A DNA stretch of 64,000 nucleotides from UMGS1783 sp900555065. GTDB taxonomy: Bacteria > Bacillota > Clostridia > Oscillospirales > UMGS1783. Position 1 is the stretch's first letter; each line of letters begins with the position of its first letter. The translations under genes and the position numbers were made by a program. Location of the stretch: assembly GCA_937991645.1 (NCBI GenBank), contig CALKPL010000025.1, forward strand, positions 186,001 through 250,000, written 5' to 3'. Shown piece by piece: positions 44,286 to 53,259 of the stretch. The notes under the pieces were generated by a model. It was given only the letters and a program-made list of their open reading frames with translations, did no database searches and was not told the DNA's origin.

Positions 44286-44474
44286 ATGCGGATGAGAAAA
44301 CAGGCGAAAATAGAACAAGACGCGCTTAAAATGGAGCTTGCCGGAAAAGACAAAGCGATGATCCAGCGACAGGTAATGCATAACGACAGATGGTTTTACG
44401 CAAATATACCGTGGTTGATGGAGTCTTTTAATTACAATACGGGCAGTATTACCGGCAAAACGATATATCCGTAA
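44286..44474 (+). CDS. Small basic protein of 62 residues, unknown
   Basis: A 62-residue protein rich in Lys, Met and Gln at the N-terminus (MRMRKQAKIEQDALKMELAG) with an aromatic middle (HNDRWFYANIPWLMESFNYN). A strong GAGGTGA site lies 7 bases before the ATG. It stands between pdaB and a second tiny gene, with hairpins on both sides of the latter. No family was recognised. Small size and context suggest sporulation. Confidence 0.6.
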   Translation: MRMRKQAKIEQDALKMELAGKDKAMIQRQVMHNDRWFYANIPWLMESFNYNTGSITGKTIYP

Positions 44475-44489
44475 CCGAACCGTACAAAA

Positions 44490-44512
44490 AGCGGGCGCAT
44501 TTGCGCCCGCTC
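44490..44512 (+). terminator. Hairpin between two tiny genes
   Basis: AGCGGGCGC and GCGCCCGCT form a perfect 9-bp stem with an ATTT loop. There is no T tract afterwards, so it may stabilise or attenuate rather than terminate. Confidence 0.5.
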
Positions 44513-44554
44513 TGCCTGAATTGCCTGCTTACATAAGAATAAAGGAGTGAAAGA

Positions 44555-44671
44555 ATGCTAAGGGAAAAAAAGAAAAAGCACATCCGGAAAACAATACCGC
44601 TTGAAATGCCGACTAGGGAAATTCCCATTCCGCACAACCTGCCCTCATATCGAAATACTTTATTTAAATAA
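44555..44671 (+). CDS. Tiny 38-residue basic protein
   Basis: ATG at 44555 is preceded by AAAGGAG with a 7-base gap, and TAA at 44669 is followed by a perfect terminator. The product is highly basic at the N-terminus (MLREKKKKHIRKT) and proline-rich afterwards (PTREIPIPHNLPSY). No family was recognised. The combination of a consensus RBS, complete frame and dedicated terminator supports a real gene despite its size. Confidence 0.55.
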   Translation: MLREKKKKHIRKTIPLEMPTREIPIPHNLPSYRNTLFK

Positions 44672-44672
44672 C

Positions 44673-44700
44673 AAAAAGCCCGGCATCGTCCGGGCTTTTT
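44673..44700. terminator. Bidirectional terminator
   Basis: AAAAAGCCCGG and CCGGGCTTTTT form a perfect 11-bp stem with a 6-base loop, ending both the tiny gene (plus) and the mgtC-like gene (minus). Confidence 0.9.
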
Positions 44701-44705
44701 GCCTG

Positions 44706-45416
44706 TCATATTTCTTCAATGTACCCCACATATTCCAGCGTCCCCAGCGCTTCGATAATCTCACTGTGCGTTTTGTATTTCTTGAGTTCCGCTCCCGTAA
44801 TTGTAATGGATATGGAATAAACGCTCAATCCTGAATTTATATAGGCCGGATTGGACTCTATGTCGTCGATTTTCAGGCCCAGTCTGCGAATCGTCATTAT
44901 AAAATCCTGCAAATTGTTTTTGTTTTTAAGCTCTAAATGAATTTCAAAGTGATTTGACCGGTCCTTGAGAAACTTTTCAAACGACGATAGCACGGAAAGG
45001 CAAACGATCAACGCAGTAAAGCATATAAGGGAAGCGGTATAAAACCCACAGCCAATCGCAAGGCTCATTAAGCTGCTTGCCCAGAGCGCCACGGCGGTTG
45101 TCAATCCCTTGATTTGATTTTTGGAGCTGTACAATATGGAGTTACTGCTGATAATCGCAATGCCAATGACGGTAGCTGCAGATATAAGCGGAACCACAGC
45201 CTGCACCACGGTCGCTGTGTACACATCTACCAGCATTGCCGCCACAGAGGCAAGTGAAACAAGTATAAAAGTTCGCAGTCCCGCAGAATGCCTTTTGTTG
45301 GCCCGTTCGCAGCCAATGGCCGCGGCAAAAGCAACCGCAAGACCTACGCGCAGCAGTACGGAAGCAATATTCATTTCCATCGCCCATTCCCCAAGGATCT
45401 TTGCAATAGGATCCAT
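44706..45416 (-). CDS. MgtC/SapB family membrane protein
   Basis: A 236-residue protein. The N-terminal MgtC domain has about five helices with the family stretch AAIGCERANKRHSAGLRTFILV. A cytosolic ACT-like C-terminal domain (about 150-236) follows. MgtC proteins are linked to magnesium limitation and membrane physiology. It follows a cation:proton antiporter gene by 13 bases on the same strand, with AGGAGG before the ATG. Confidence 0.9.
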   Translation of the reverse strand: MDPIAKILGEWAMEMNIASVLLRVGLAVAFAAAIGCERANKRHSAGLRTFILVSLASVAAMLVDVYTATVVQAVVPLISAATVIGIAIISSNSILYSSKNQIKGLTTAVALWASSLMSLAIGCGFYTASLICFTALIVCLSVLSSFEKFLKDRSNHFEIHLELKNKNNLQDFIMTIRRLGLKIDDIESNPAYINSGLSVYSISITITGAELKKYKTHSEIIEALGTLEYVGYIEEI

Positions 45417-45429
45417 AAATAAATTCCTC

Positions 45430-46881
45430 CTAACGTCTGTTTAGAAATCTTCCCCGACTCACATAGCTCATCATTTCATACTGCTCTTCCGCCGCCTGTG
45501 TAAACGCCTGCTCCTCTTCTGAAATTATTTCCCGTTCCGGTAGTTGCGCCTGTATTTCACGAAGGCGCTCAATCAGCAGTTCCACAGGTTTTTTCAGCGT
45601 TCCATCCTCCGTTCTTTCAGCCGCATCTGTAATCTCCTCCAATGTGTTGGAGTAAGATTTTGAAAGGTATAGCGAGAGTTTTGCGCAGGCTGGCCCAATC
45701 AGTTCATATAGAACGCTGGAGGCTAGTATAATTGTCTGCAGATCGCCGCCCACTCCCGGCCCGAGCGTACGAACGCACATGGCAGCTAACCCGATTGCAA
45801 CGCCTGCCTGCGGAATGAGCGCAAGCCCCAGGTAGTTGCGTACCTCCTTCGATTTTCCAGTCGCCATACATCCCAAAAACGCCCCAATGTATTTTCCCAG
45901 AATTCGAACGACAAAGTAGAGGATTCCTATTACAGGCAATGATACGGAACCCGGTATGGCCGTAGACCCTGCAAACGAATCCAGTCGAAAACTAAGTCCG
46001 GAACGTACGAAGAACAGCAGCAGAACGGGCGGACTGAAATAGTTGAGCTGCTTAAACAATTTATCGTCCCCCGTTGCGTTCATGTATACCATTCCCATGG
46101 ACATGCACCCAAGCAAAGGAGAAACGCCCAGTAGCGCACACACGCCGCAGAATGCGAAAAGCATAGCAACCGATATAATCAGGCGGTTATCTGAAGATCG
46201 CTTGCGCGGCATAAGGAGTTTCAGTACAAAACCAAATCCCCCGCCGAGAATCAATACAAAGACATTGGCCAGAATCGGCAGTCCCACAACACTGAAACTG
46301 GCTTCTGCGCCCGACATGGAGGTGAGCGCCACAGATATCGCTACGCTGTACAAAATCAGTCCGACTACGTCGTCCATTGCCACTACCTGTAGTAGCGTAT
46401 CAACAAAATCCCCTTTTGCGCGCGTCTGTCGTATCGTCATCAGAGTAGACGCCGGCGCGGTCGCAGCGGCAAGTGCGGATAAAACGATGGAAAACGCCAT
46501 ATTTAAATGCAGCGCGTAATAAGTTAAGAGAAAAACGGCGACAGAAGCCGCGACGGACTCGAACAGCGTAATTACAAGTGACTTTATGCCCTTATCCCTG
46601 AACGCGCTGAATTGAAACGACTCCCCAATACTGAACGCGATAAATGCCAGCGCAATGTCCGACAAAAAATCGGTTCCGGCAATTATGTCCGCCGGAATCA
46701 AATCCAGAAAATATGGGCCGATTATTATACCGGTAATGATATAGGCGGTAACGTTTGGCAGGCGGATAAGCTTTGTCAGCCGCGTCATTGCAAATCCCAA
46801 AAACAGCATAATCGCGATGGAAATAATCACAGAAGCCGCCGGCGCGGACGTATTTAAATGGTTGGAAAAGGATTGAAGCAT
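45430..46881 (-). CDS. CPA-family cation:proton antiporter
   Basis: A 483-residue protein with about twelve membrane helices over residues 15-400 and the Na+/H+ exchanger pattern (TAYIITGIIIGPYFLDLIPA, the ALAAATAPASTLMTIRQTRA helix, and VVAMDDVVGLILY with the paired aspartates). A charged cytosolic tail of about 70 residues follows, with no TrkA-N domain. It is first of a two-gene operon with mgtC and divergent from a LysR gene that may control it. Confidence 0.9.
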   Translation of the reverse strand: MLQSFSNHLNTSAPAASVIISIAIMLFLGFAMTRLTKLIRLPNVTAYIITGIIIGPYFLDLIPADIIAGTDFLSDIALAFIAFSIGESFQFSAFRDKGIKSLVITLFESVAASVAVFLLTYYALHLNMAFSIVLSALAAATAPASTLMTIRQTRAKGDFVDTLLQVVAMDDVVGLILYSVAISVALTSMSGAEASFSVVGLPILANVFVLILGGGFGFVLKLLMPRKRSSDNRLIISVAMLFAFCGVCALLGVSPLLGCMSMGMVYMNATGDDKLFKQLNYFSPPVLLLFFVRSGLSFRLDSFAGSTAIPGSVSLPVIGILYFVVRILGKYIGAFLGCMATGKSKEVRNYLGLALIPQAGVAIGLAAMCVRTLGPGVGGDLQTIILASSVLYELIGPACAKLSLYLSKSYSNTLEEITDAAERTEDGTLKKPVELLIERLREIQAQLPEREIISEEEQAFTQAAEEQYEMMSYVSRGRFLNRR

Positions 46882-46919
46882 GCTTCTTCCTCCCAGAAAA
46901 AAGTTGTTTGCCTCTTTCC

Positions 46920-46999
46920 AAAAGCATATGCTTTATGATATACTCCTAATATTAAAAAGTAAAATTATATATTTTGTGGTAATGATAAATATTATTTAT
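46920..46999. promoter_or_regulatory. Divergent antiporter/LysR control region with palindromes
   Basis: The 135-base gap holds AAAGCATATGCTTT (46920-46933) and ATAAAT-ATT-ATTTAT (46985-46999). The second has the T-N11-A form of LysR-family boxes and lies just before the LysR gene RBS. These are candidate operators for auto- and cross-regulation. Confidence 0.45.
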
Positions 47000-47016
47000 A
47001 ATTGGAGTGGATTCAC

Positions 47017-47925
47017 ATGCTGGATATAAAGGTCGCTACCCTGCTAGCCGTGGCACAGACAAAAAACTTCACAAAGGCCGCCAAGGCGCTGTCGTTAACA
47101 CAACCCGCTGTCAGCAATCATATCAACCAACTAGAAAAAGAGTTCGGCGTAAAAATTTTCATACGCGGTAAAGGCGCGTTAATCCTCACTCCTGAGGGTG
47201 AAATTATACTAAAGTACGCCAAGAGAATGCGCGCGATGTACGATAAACTAAAAGCATCGATAGCGGAAGCCGGTAAATATCTGACAAAGCTCCGGATCGG
47301 AATTACGCATACAGCGGAAAGCAACGTAGTAGCTGAAGTTTTGGCAAAATTCAGCAATGAAAATCCAGGCGTTATCATAACTGTTATCACAGATACTATA
47401 AAAAATCTTTATGCAATGCTGGAAAACTATGAATTGGATTTGGCTATTGTTGAAGGCAAACCGACAAATTCTGAGCTGAACTCTCTGATGCTGGACACGG
47501 ACTATCTTGTATGCGTCGTTTCCGTTGAAAATCCTCTGTCCAAAAAGGCGATGATTACGCTGCACGAACTCCAAAAAGAAAAGATGATTCTCCGCCTTCC
47601 AAAATCCGGCACAGTAAACCTGATCGTATCCCATCTCGCCAGTATCAACAAAGCCATCGATAATTTCAATGTAATATTGGAAGTGGACAACATCGCCACA
47701 ATAAAAGATCTCATCCGCAAAAACCTGGGCGTTTCCATCCTTCCAATCAGTACGTGTATGGACGAGCTTCGCAAGGGTAAGATAGCTGTGCTTCCCATAG
47801 AGAATTTGAGTATGGTGCGTGAGACAAATATTGTATACCAGAAGGATTTCTCTCATACGGAGATTTTACAGGATATTATGGAACTTTACAGGCAAACGGC
47901 TAAAACACAAAATCAGGATCTATAG
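47017..47925 (+). CDS. LysR family transcriptional regulator
   Basis: A 302-residue regulator with a winged helix-turn-helix (KNFTKAAKALSLTQPAVSNHINQLEKE) and a substrate-binding domain from about residue 92 (LRIGITHTAESNVVAEVL). ATG at 47017 lies 9 bases after GGAG. It is divergent from the antiporter-mgtC operon and about 100 bases upstream of an MBL hydrolase gene, either of which could be its target. Confidence 0.92.
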   Translation: MLDIKVATLLAVAQTKNFTKAAKALSLTQPAVSNHINQLEKEFGVKIFIRGKGALILTPEGEIILKYAKRMRAMYDKLKASIAEAGKYLTKLRIGITHTAESNVVAEVLAKFSNENPGVIITVITDTIKNLYAMLENYELDLAIVEGKPTNSELNSLMLDTDYLVCVVSVENPLSKKAMITLHELQKEKMILRLPKSGTVNLIVSHLASINKAIDNFNVILEVDNIATIKDLIRKNLGVSILPISTCMDELRKGKIAVLPIENLSMVRETNIVYQKDFSHTEILQDIMELYRQTAKTQNQDL

Positions 47926-48024
47926 TATTATGACGGAAAGAAATGGTTGGATCTCGCCGCTACATCCGGCATAATGTTTGACTTTACGCGCATTATGGCC
48001 AAAACAACAGCGGAGGTGCCTTTC

Positions 48025-48903
48025 ATGTTTGAATTAATTCAGGTTTCAAAAAACAGCTTTTACATACAGAGTCCGTCAAAAATTGGGCTTGTTCGGCTGA
48101 ACGACACGCATGTCTGCCTGATAGACAGCGGAAGCGATAAGGAGGCGGGGCGCAAAGTCCGGCAAATTCTGGATGCCAATGGCTGGCAGCTGACAGCGAT
48201 TTTTAATACCCATTCCAACGCGGACCATATCGGGGGCAATAAGTATCTGCAAGGGCAGACCGGCTGTAAAATCTATGTACCGGGCGTTGAATGCGCTTTT
48301 ACAAGCTACCCTGTTTTGGAACCGTCTTTTTTGTACGGCGGTTTCCCGCCGGAGGATTTGCGCCGCAAATTTCTGATGGCGCAGGCAAGTTGCGCGGAAC
48401 CGCTTACGTCAGAAGCGCTGCCTGCCGGGTTTGAATGGATTCCTTTACCCGGGCATTTTTTTGATATGGCAGGCTTTCGCACACCGGACAACGTAGTGTA
48501 TCTGGCGGATAGTGTGTTAAGCAAGGAAACGCTGGATAAGTATCGAATAGGTTTCATTTACGATGTTGGCGCATATCTTGACACTCTGCGGATGATAAAG
48601 ACTTTACAAGCGGATATATTCGTGCCCGCACATGCAGACGTAACGGATAAGATAGCAGACCTGGCCCAGTATAACGAGGAGAAGGTGTGCGAAATCGCCG
48701 GTCATATTGTCGAGCTGTGCGGCAGACCGTTGTGTTTTGAATTGCTATTACAAAAGCTTTTTTCAGATTATGGTCTGAAAATGAATTTTGAACAATATGT
48801 GTTGATTGGCAGCACGGTACGTTCTTATCTGGCCTGGCTGAAAGATACCGGCAAGCTGACCACGCGCTTTGAAAACAATCTATTGCTCTGGGAACGGGCT
48901 TAA
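48025..48903 (+). CDS. MBL-fold metallo-hydrolase
   Basis: A 292-residue metallo-beta-lactamase-fold protein with THSNADHIGGN (about 68), LPGHFFDMAGF and LADSVLSKE. The first metal motif reads HSNADH, where the common pattern is HxHxDH, so the second His is Asn. The C-terminal 80 residues are an alpha-helical extension like those of MBL proteins with a wHTH-type tail. ATG at 48025 follows GGAGGT. Substrate is unknown. It may be co-transcribed with the LysR gene. Confidence 0.85.
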   Translation: MFELIQVSKNSFYIQSPSKIGLVRLNDTHVCLIDSGSDKEAGRKVRQILDANGWQLTAIFNTHSNADHIGGNKYLQGQTGCKIYVPGVECAFTSYPVLEPSFLYGGFPPEDLRRKFLMAQASCAEPLTSEALPAGFEWIPLPGHFFDMAGFRTPDNVVYLADSVLSKETLDKYRIGFIYDVGAYLDTLRMIKTLQADIFVPAHADVTDKIADLAQYNEEKVCEIAGHIVELCGRPLCFELLLQKLFSDYGLKMNFEQYVLIGSTVRSYLAWLKDTGKLTTRFENNLLLWERA

Positions 48904-49401
48904 GCCGGCTGCTTTCACATTGACATCTTGCAAATAATCATATGCATACGCGCCCCATACTGGCGTTTTTCGAAGATATGCTCGCGTAAATTAAGATTGT
49001 CCGCGTCCGCAGCAAATTCTGGCCATTTGCTTTTCCTGATGCGAAACGGCCAAACCCTAACGTAACGACAGGACGATAGCAATGCCGTCCTCCCCCGCAG
49101 CGTTTTCAGGGGATTTTTAGCTTTTACCCATAAATAATCCCCTGGACCTTTGACGCCCCCATCTATTCAACGTCCCTCCTGATAGCCGGGAATGGCAAGT
49201 ATCACTCCGTTTCCTAGATAAATCTTCATTCGTCTGATACCCCCCCCTGCTTTTTTCTATTCCTGTTAGTAAATTTCAGGCAAACAGGAAACTTTGTCTA
49301 TTTTCGCTCTGCGCAGCAAAACGCAGCCAGGCTGGAACTTATTTACCCATTTTGCAATTACTGGATAAGTAGGATTAATGCGTTTACTCTATCACAAAAA
49401 A
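48904..49401. other. Intergenic stretch with a possible decayed gene
   Basis: On the minus strand, 48915-49166 is an open frame of 83 codons plus stop with protein-like composition (RVWPFRIRKSKWPEF, then LREHIFEKRQYGARMH). It has no ATG, GTG or TTG near its upstream end. It may be the 3' remnant of a lost gene. The part from 49170 to 49400 shows nothing beyond poly-C and pyrimidine runs. Confidence 0.3.
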
Positions 49402-49439
49402 TTAGAGCTGGATACAATTACATTTGTATCCAGCTCTAA
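49394..49439 (-). terminator. tcdA terminator
   Basis: TTAGAGCTGGATACAA (49402-49417) and TTGTATCCAGCTCTAA (49424-49439) form a perfect 16-bp stem. TTTTTTGTG follows on the minus strand. Confidence 0.92.
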
Positions 49440-49465
49440 CGCAATATGCGCTTTTGCTGTAAAGC

Positions 49466-50176
49466 TTATTCCGTTTTACCCATTGCAATGTCTCGAATGA
49501 TCTTACCCGCCATAATATATCCCATGACAGGCGGGACAAAAGAAGCGCTGCCCGGCGCGGCGTGCGCGGTCATTTCCCCTTCGCCGGCTGCTTGGATCGG
49601 CTGTTCGTCAGAATAAACGACATTTAGTTTTTCGATATTTCGCTTTTTCAGTTCTCGTCTCAATATGCGAGCTACCGGGCATACTCTTGTCTCATAGAGA
49701 TCCGCTATCTGAAAACGCGCAGGGTCCAGTTTATTCCCGGCGCCCATTGCGCTTATGATGGGCGTTCCGGCTTCATATGCGTTCTGGATCAGCAGAATTT
49801 TACTCTTAATGGAATCAATCGCATCGGCCACATAATCTATACCTTTCAGGTCAAGCGCCGCCTGTGTCTGCTCAGCATAGAACATTTCGTATATGTATAC
49901 CCGGCAGTCCGGGTTGATCTCGTGGATCCGGTCTCGCATACAGGCGGCTTTGCTTTTTCCTACATTCCGCCGAGTCGCAATGAGCTGCCGGTTTATGTTT
50001 GTTATATCGATCACATCGTGGTCTACGATGCTGAGCGCGCCTATGCCACCGCGCACCAGCGCCTCGGTAAGCGCACAGCCCACACCGCCGATACCTACGA
50101 CGGCGACATGCGCACGCTGTAGCCGATGCATGCCGTCTTTTCCAAACAGTAATTCACTTCTGCTGAACGCTTCCAT
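49466..50176 (-). CDS. tcdA: tRNA threonylcarbamoyladenosine dehydratase (TcdA/ThiF family)
   Basis: A 236-residue E1-like protein that cyclises t6A37 of tRNA in an ATP-dependent step. It has the nucleotide motif VVGIGGVGCALTEALVRGG, DHDVIDITNINRQ and the GKSKAACM motif. The segment YETRVCPVARILR holds the family cysteine. ATG at 50176 follows GGAGG; longer in-frame starts precede that site. It lies 37 bases downstream of the PBP gene on the same strand and ends at a strong terminator. Confidence 0.92.
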   Translation of the reverse strand: MEAFSRSELLFGKDGMHRLQRAHVAVVGIGGVGCALTEALVRGGIGALSIVDHDVIDITNINRQLIATRRNVGKSKAACMRDRIHEINPDCRVYIYEMFYAEQTQAALDLKGIDYVADAIDSIKSKILLIQNAYEAGTPIISAMGAGNKLDPARFQIADLYETRVCPVARILRRELKKRNIEKLNVVYSDEQPIQAAGEGEMTAHAAPGSASFVPPVMGYIMAGKIIRDIAMGKTE

Positions 50177-50213
50177 GATATTTCCTCCGTTGCATTGCTT
50201 TTTTGAGTTCTGC

Positions 50214-51845
50214 TCACGAGCCGTTCCCATCCACATATCCCGCAGCGATCATTTTATCAGCAATCCGCTGAAATACTGGACCCGCTGAACGATACCCGGA
50301 AGTCCCCCCCTCTACCAGTACGCAGATAATATACTGCGGATTGTTTGCCGGAAAGAAACCGGTGACCCATGTGTGCAGAACATTCTTTCCGTCTTTCACA
50401 ATGCCGGTCTGCGCGCTGGAGGTTTTGACGCCGGCTCCATAAAGGATGGGCGAAGCGAGAACGCCAGTGCCGGAATTGGCAGTTTCACACATATATTCAT
50501 GGATTTTCCGGGCTGTGGACTTTGACAAAACACGGACGTCTCTGCCCGCATAATCCGCCGGCGAGACCTCGCCATTTTCATCCGCAAACCCATAGATCAA
50601 GTTGGGGCTTTTTAGAATTCCGTCGTTGGCGATTACTGACGACATATTCATAATTTGAACGGGTGTGACCTGCAAAACACCCTGACCAATTGCAAAATTT
50701 GCAAGAGCCGCAGGAGCGGAAAGGTCCTGTAAATCCGGCAGGTTCCCAGCTTCCGTCTCATAACCTTCCCAGAAACTTGTCGATGCGCCGAAGCCGAACT
50801 TTTTTGCCATGGCAAGGATCCGTTCCGGGCCAACCTGCTGCGCAAGATTGCAGAAGTAGGTATTGCAGCTGCTGGCAAATGCCTGTTCCAGATTGATCTT
50901 ACCGTGCCCATCCGTCTCGCCGCAGCTTATTATGTTGCTTCCCGCATCATAGAAGCCGGTGCATTCATATTCGTCCTCAAATTCAATGCCGGATTCCAGC
51001 GCCGCAGCTGTTACTACAATTTTGAAACTGGAGCCGGAACTGAAAGAAGCAAACGCCTTATTTCGCATTGCGCCGTTTTCATCATCCAGATAGGCTGCAA
51101 TGTTGTACGGATCATACGTAGGACGGCTTGTCATGGCGACAATATCGGCCGATTCCACCTCCTGCACAAGCACGGCGCCCGATTCGACCAGTTCGTCTGC
51201 CGCCTGTTCGGCAATCTTTTGAATGCCCTCGTCCAGTGTGAGTACAACGCCGGATTTCGGATAAGCAGGACTTCCTTCGAACGTAAGGCCTATGCCGGAC
51301 AGAGCCCGCCGGACGCCGTCGACGGAAAAGACGGCGCTGTACCCGGTTTGGTCGGAAAACAGGTAATCGTCAAACAACGCTTCGATACCACTTACGCCGT
51401 GGCCGTCCGCATCTATATAACCGATTAAGTTCTGCGCGGGATTGTGTTCGCTGTAACGGGATATCTCCTGCAGGGCCGTAATTCCACTGCCGGATATAGC
51501 CTGGCTTAAGCTTACCTTGAACGGCCGCCCGGTCTGTACTTTTTCCTGCAGGCTTTCCTGGCTCTCCAGTCCATAGCGGTAGAGCAGAGTCCGTGACTGT
51601 TCGTCTAGCGAGAGCGGATCGACGAGCGCGGCGCTGGTATAGTTATCCCCTACGAGCGGCGTCATGTTTCGATCGTAGATGGTGCCGCGCATACCGTTTA
51701 TTTCAACGCGCAGTCCGCGGCTGCCGTAGAGCGGAACATATGCCGCCAGTTCTCTGCCGTCCACTATATTATACAGGTTGCAGAATGTGCCCAGAAAAAA
51801 TAGAATAACAATAAAATACAAGAAAAGCATCCGTTTGCGCATCAT
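50214..51845 (-). CDS. Class B penicillin-binding protein (PBP2/SpoVD-like transpeptidase)
   Basis: A 543-residue protein with one N-terminal membrane helix (about 6-24), a dimerisation domain and a transpeptidase domain (about 235-530). Active-site motifs are SGSSFK (SxxK, about 270) and SSCNTYF (SxN, about 328). The third motif reads KTSSAQTG where KTG is expected. It crosslinks peptidoglycan. The type resembles PbpA/SpoVD, so a sporulation or elongation role is possible. It is followed by tcdA and preceded by a U32 gene. Confidence 0.9.
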   Translation of the reverse strand: MMRKRMLFLYFIVILFFLGTFCNLYNIVDGRELAAYVPLYGSRGLRVEINGMRGTIYDRNMTPLVGDNYTSAALVDPLSLDEQSRTLLYRYGLESQESLQEKVQTGRPFKVSLSQAISGSGITALQEISRYSEHNPAQNLIGYIDADGHGVSGIEALFDDYLFSDQTGYSAVFSVDGVRRALSGIGLTFEGSPAYPKSGVVLTLDEGIQKIAEQAADELVESGAVLVQEVESADIVAMTSRPTYDPYNIAAYLDDENGAMRNKAFASFSSGSSFKIVVTAAALESGIEFEDEYECTGFYDAGSNIISCGETDGHGKINLEQAFASSCNTYFCNLAQQVGPERILAMAKKFGFGASTSFWEGYETEAGNLPDLQDLSAPAALANFAIGQGVLQVTPVQIMNMSSVIANDGILKSPNLIYGFADENGEVSPADYAGRDVRVLSKSTARKIHEYMCETANSGTGVLASPILYGAGVKTSSAQTGIVKDGKNVLHTWVTGFFPANNPQYIICVLVEGGTSGYRSAGPVFQRIADKMIAAGYVDGNGS

Positions 51846-51941
51846 TCGACCCCCGATCGTGTGAATTCATCACTTTAGTATTCACAGAAAATTCGGGTTT
51901 CATGCGAATAGATGCAGGTCCGTTCCCTGCCGGGCGGCTAT

Positions 51942-53177
51942 TTATAAATCAGTTTGCTTTCGCAAAAAAGTACCTTTTGGCAAAACTTTGGGAATGTCCA
52001 TATAAAACGGCATCTGTGCATGCGGCGTAGAAAAAATTGGCCTGCCTTCCGCGTCCGTCATTCCTTTTGCCTGGAAAGAAAACGGCTCGGCATGGGGAGC
52101 CAATGCCTCCAGCCAATCCCCCTGTTTAATTTTATTGCGCTGTGTGCAGGCTGTCAGGCCGCGAATCGCATCGTAGCCGACAACCCGTGCGGCAACTTCC
52201 CAGTCCCGGATATAAGCCGCATTCTCATACTGCTGTCCGCTTCCATCCGGATTGTCAAAAAAGAAGCCCGTATGGTAAGCGCGGTGGCTGACCTTGCAGG
52301 TTTCCGCATAGTAGCTGTCCAGATTTTCCATATAGATATTGAGGTCTTCGACACAGGCGTCAATGGCGCGCCGGTATGCGGATACAATGCTCGCGACATA
52401 GTATTCGGATTTAATGCGTCCTTCAATCTTGAAGCTGTTGACGCCCGCCATCATCAGCTCCGGCAAATGCCGGATCATATTCAGGTCTTTCGCGTTGAGA
52501 ATAAAGGTCCCCGTGTCCGTCTCCAATACCGGGTAAAAGTCGCCCGGCCGCCGCTCTTCCATCAGCGCGTATTTCCAACGGCAGGAATGGGCGCAATCCC
52601 CTAAATTGGAGCTGCGTCCGGTGAGGTAATTGCTCAGCAGGCACCGGCCGGAATGCGATACGCAGACTGCGCCGTGCACAAAGGTCTCCAACTCCAGCGA
52701 CTCTGGAACGCGCCGGCGGATTTCAGAGATTTCCAGCAGAGAAAGCTCCCGCGCCAGTATGATACGTGACGCGCCAAGCGCCATCCACTGCATACACGCC
52801 GCATAATTGGAGACGCTGGCCTGCGTGGAGACATGCACTTTTAGTCCCGGCGCGTGCTCCCGCACCAGGGCGAGCGTGCCGAGGTCGCTTAGAATACAGG
52901 CGTCGATTCCGGTCTGCGCCGCAGCGGCGATAAAGTCCGGAAACTCGGCAAGGTCCCTATTTCGCATAAAGCAGTTGCAGGCGAGATATACGGCCTTGCC
53001 ATAGCTCTTAGCATAGTCTACGCCTTTAGCAAGATCGTCCAGCGAGAAGTTTTCGCATGCGGTACGCAGGGAGTACGCTTCGCCTCCCGTATAGACCGCG
53101 TCTGCGCCGTAATCGATCGCTGTGCGCAGCTTTTCCAGGTTGCCGGCGGGCGCCAGCAGTTCATATTGAGCGTTCAT
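51942..53177 (-). CDS. Peptidase U32 family protein
   Basis: A 411-residue U32 (collagenase-like) protein with ELLAPAGNLEKLRTAIDYGAD at the start and ETFVHGAVCVSHSGRCLLSNYLTGRSSN (E-x-FxHGA-x-C motif, about 160). The cluster-binding CAHSCRW and CSxSG-type cysteines are present, as is the NAKDLNMI..SFKIEGR region. Some members act as tRNA or rRNA hydroxylases (RlhA/TrhP) with an iron-sulfur cluster, so peptidase activity is doubtful. ATG at 53177 follows AAGGAG. It follows mltG, as in many Bacillota. Confidence 0.93.
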   Translation of the reverse strand: MNAQYELLAPAGNLEKLRTAIDYGADAVYTGGEAYSLRTACENFSLDDLAKGVDYAKSYGKAVYLACNCFMRNRDLAEFPDFIAAAAQTGIDACILSDLGTLALVREHAPGLKVHVSTQASVSNYAACMQWMALGASRIILARELSLLEISEIRRRVPESLELETFVHGAVCVSHSGRCLLSNYLTGRSSNLGDCAHSCRWKYALMEERRPGDFYPVLETDTGTFILNAKDLNMIRHLPELMMAGVNSFKIEGRIKSEYYVASIVSAYRRAIDACVEDLNIYMENLDSYYAETCKVSHRAYHTGFFFDNPDGSGQQYENAAYIRDWEVAARVVGYDAIRGLTACTQRNKIKQGDWLEALAPHAEPFSFQAKGMTDAEGRPIFSTPHAQMPFYMDIPKVLPKGTFLRKQTDL

Positions 53178-53259
53178 AGGTTCTCCTTCCGGATTGGTGA
53201 AGAAAAGGGGTAGGCGCAATCGGCACGCCTGCCCCCCTTTTGTTTTCTCTGGCTGCGGT

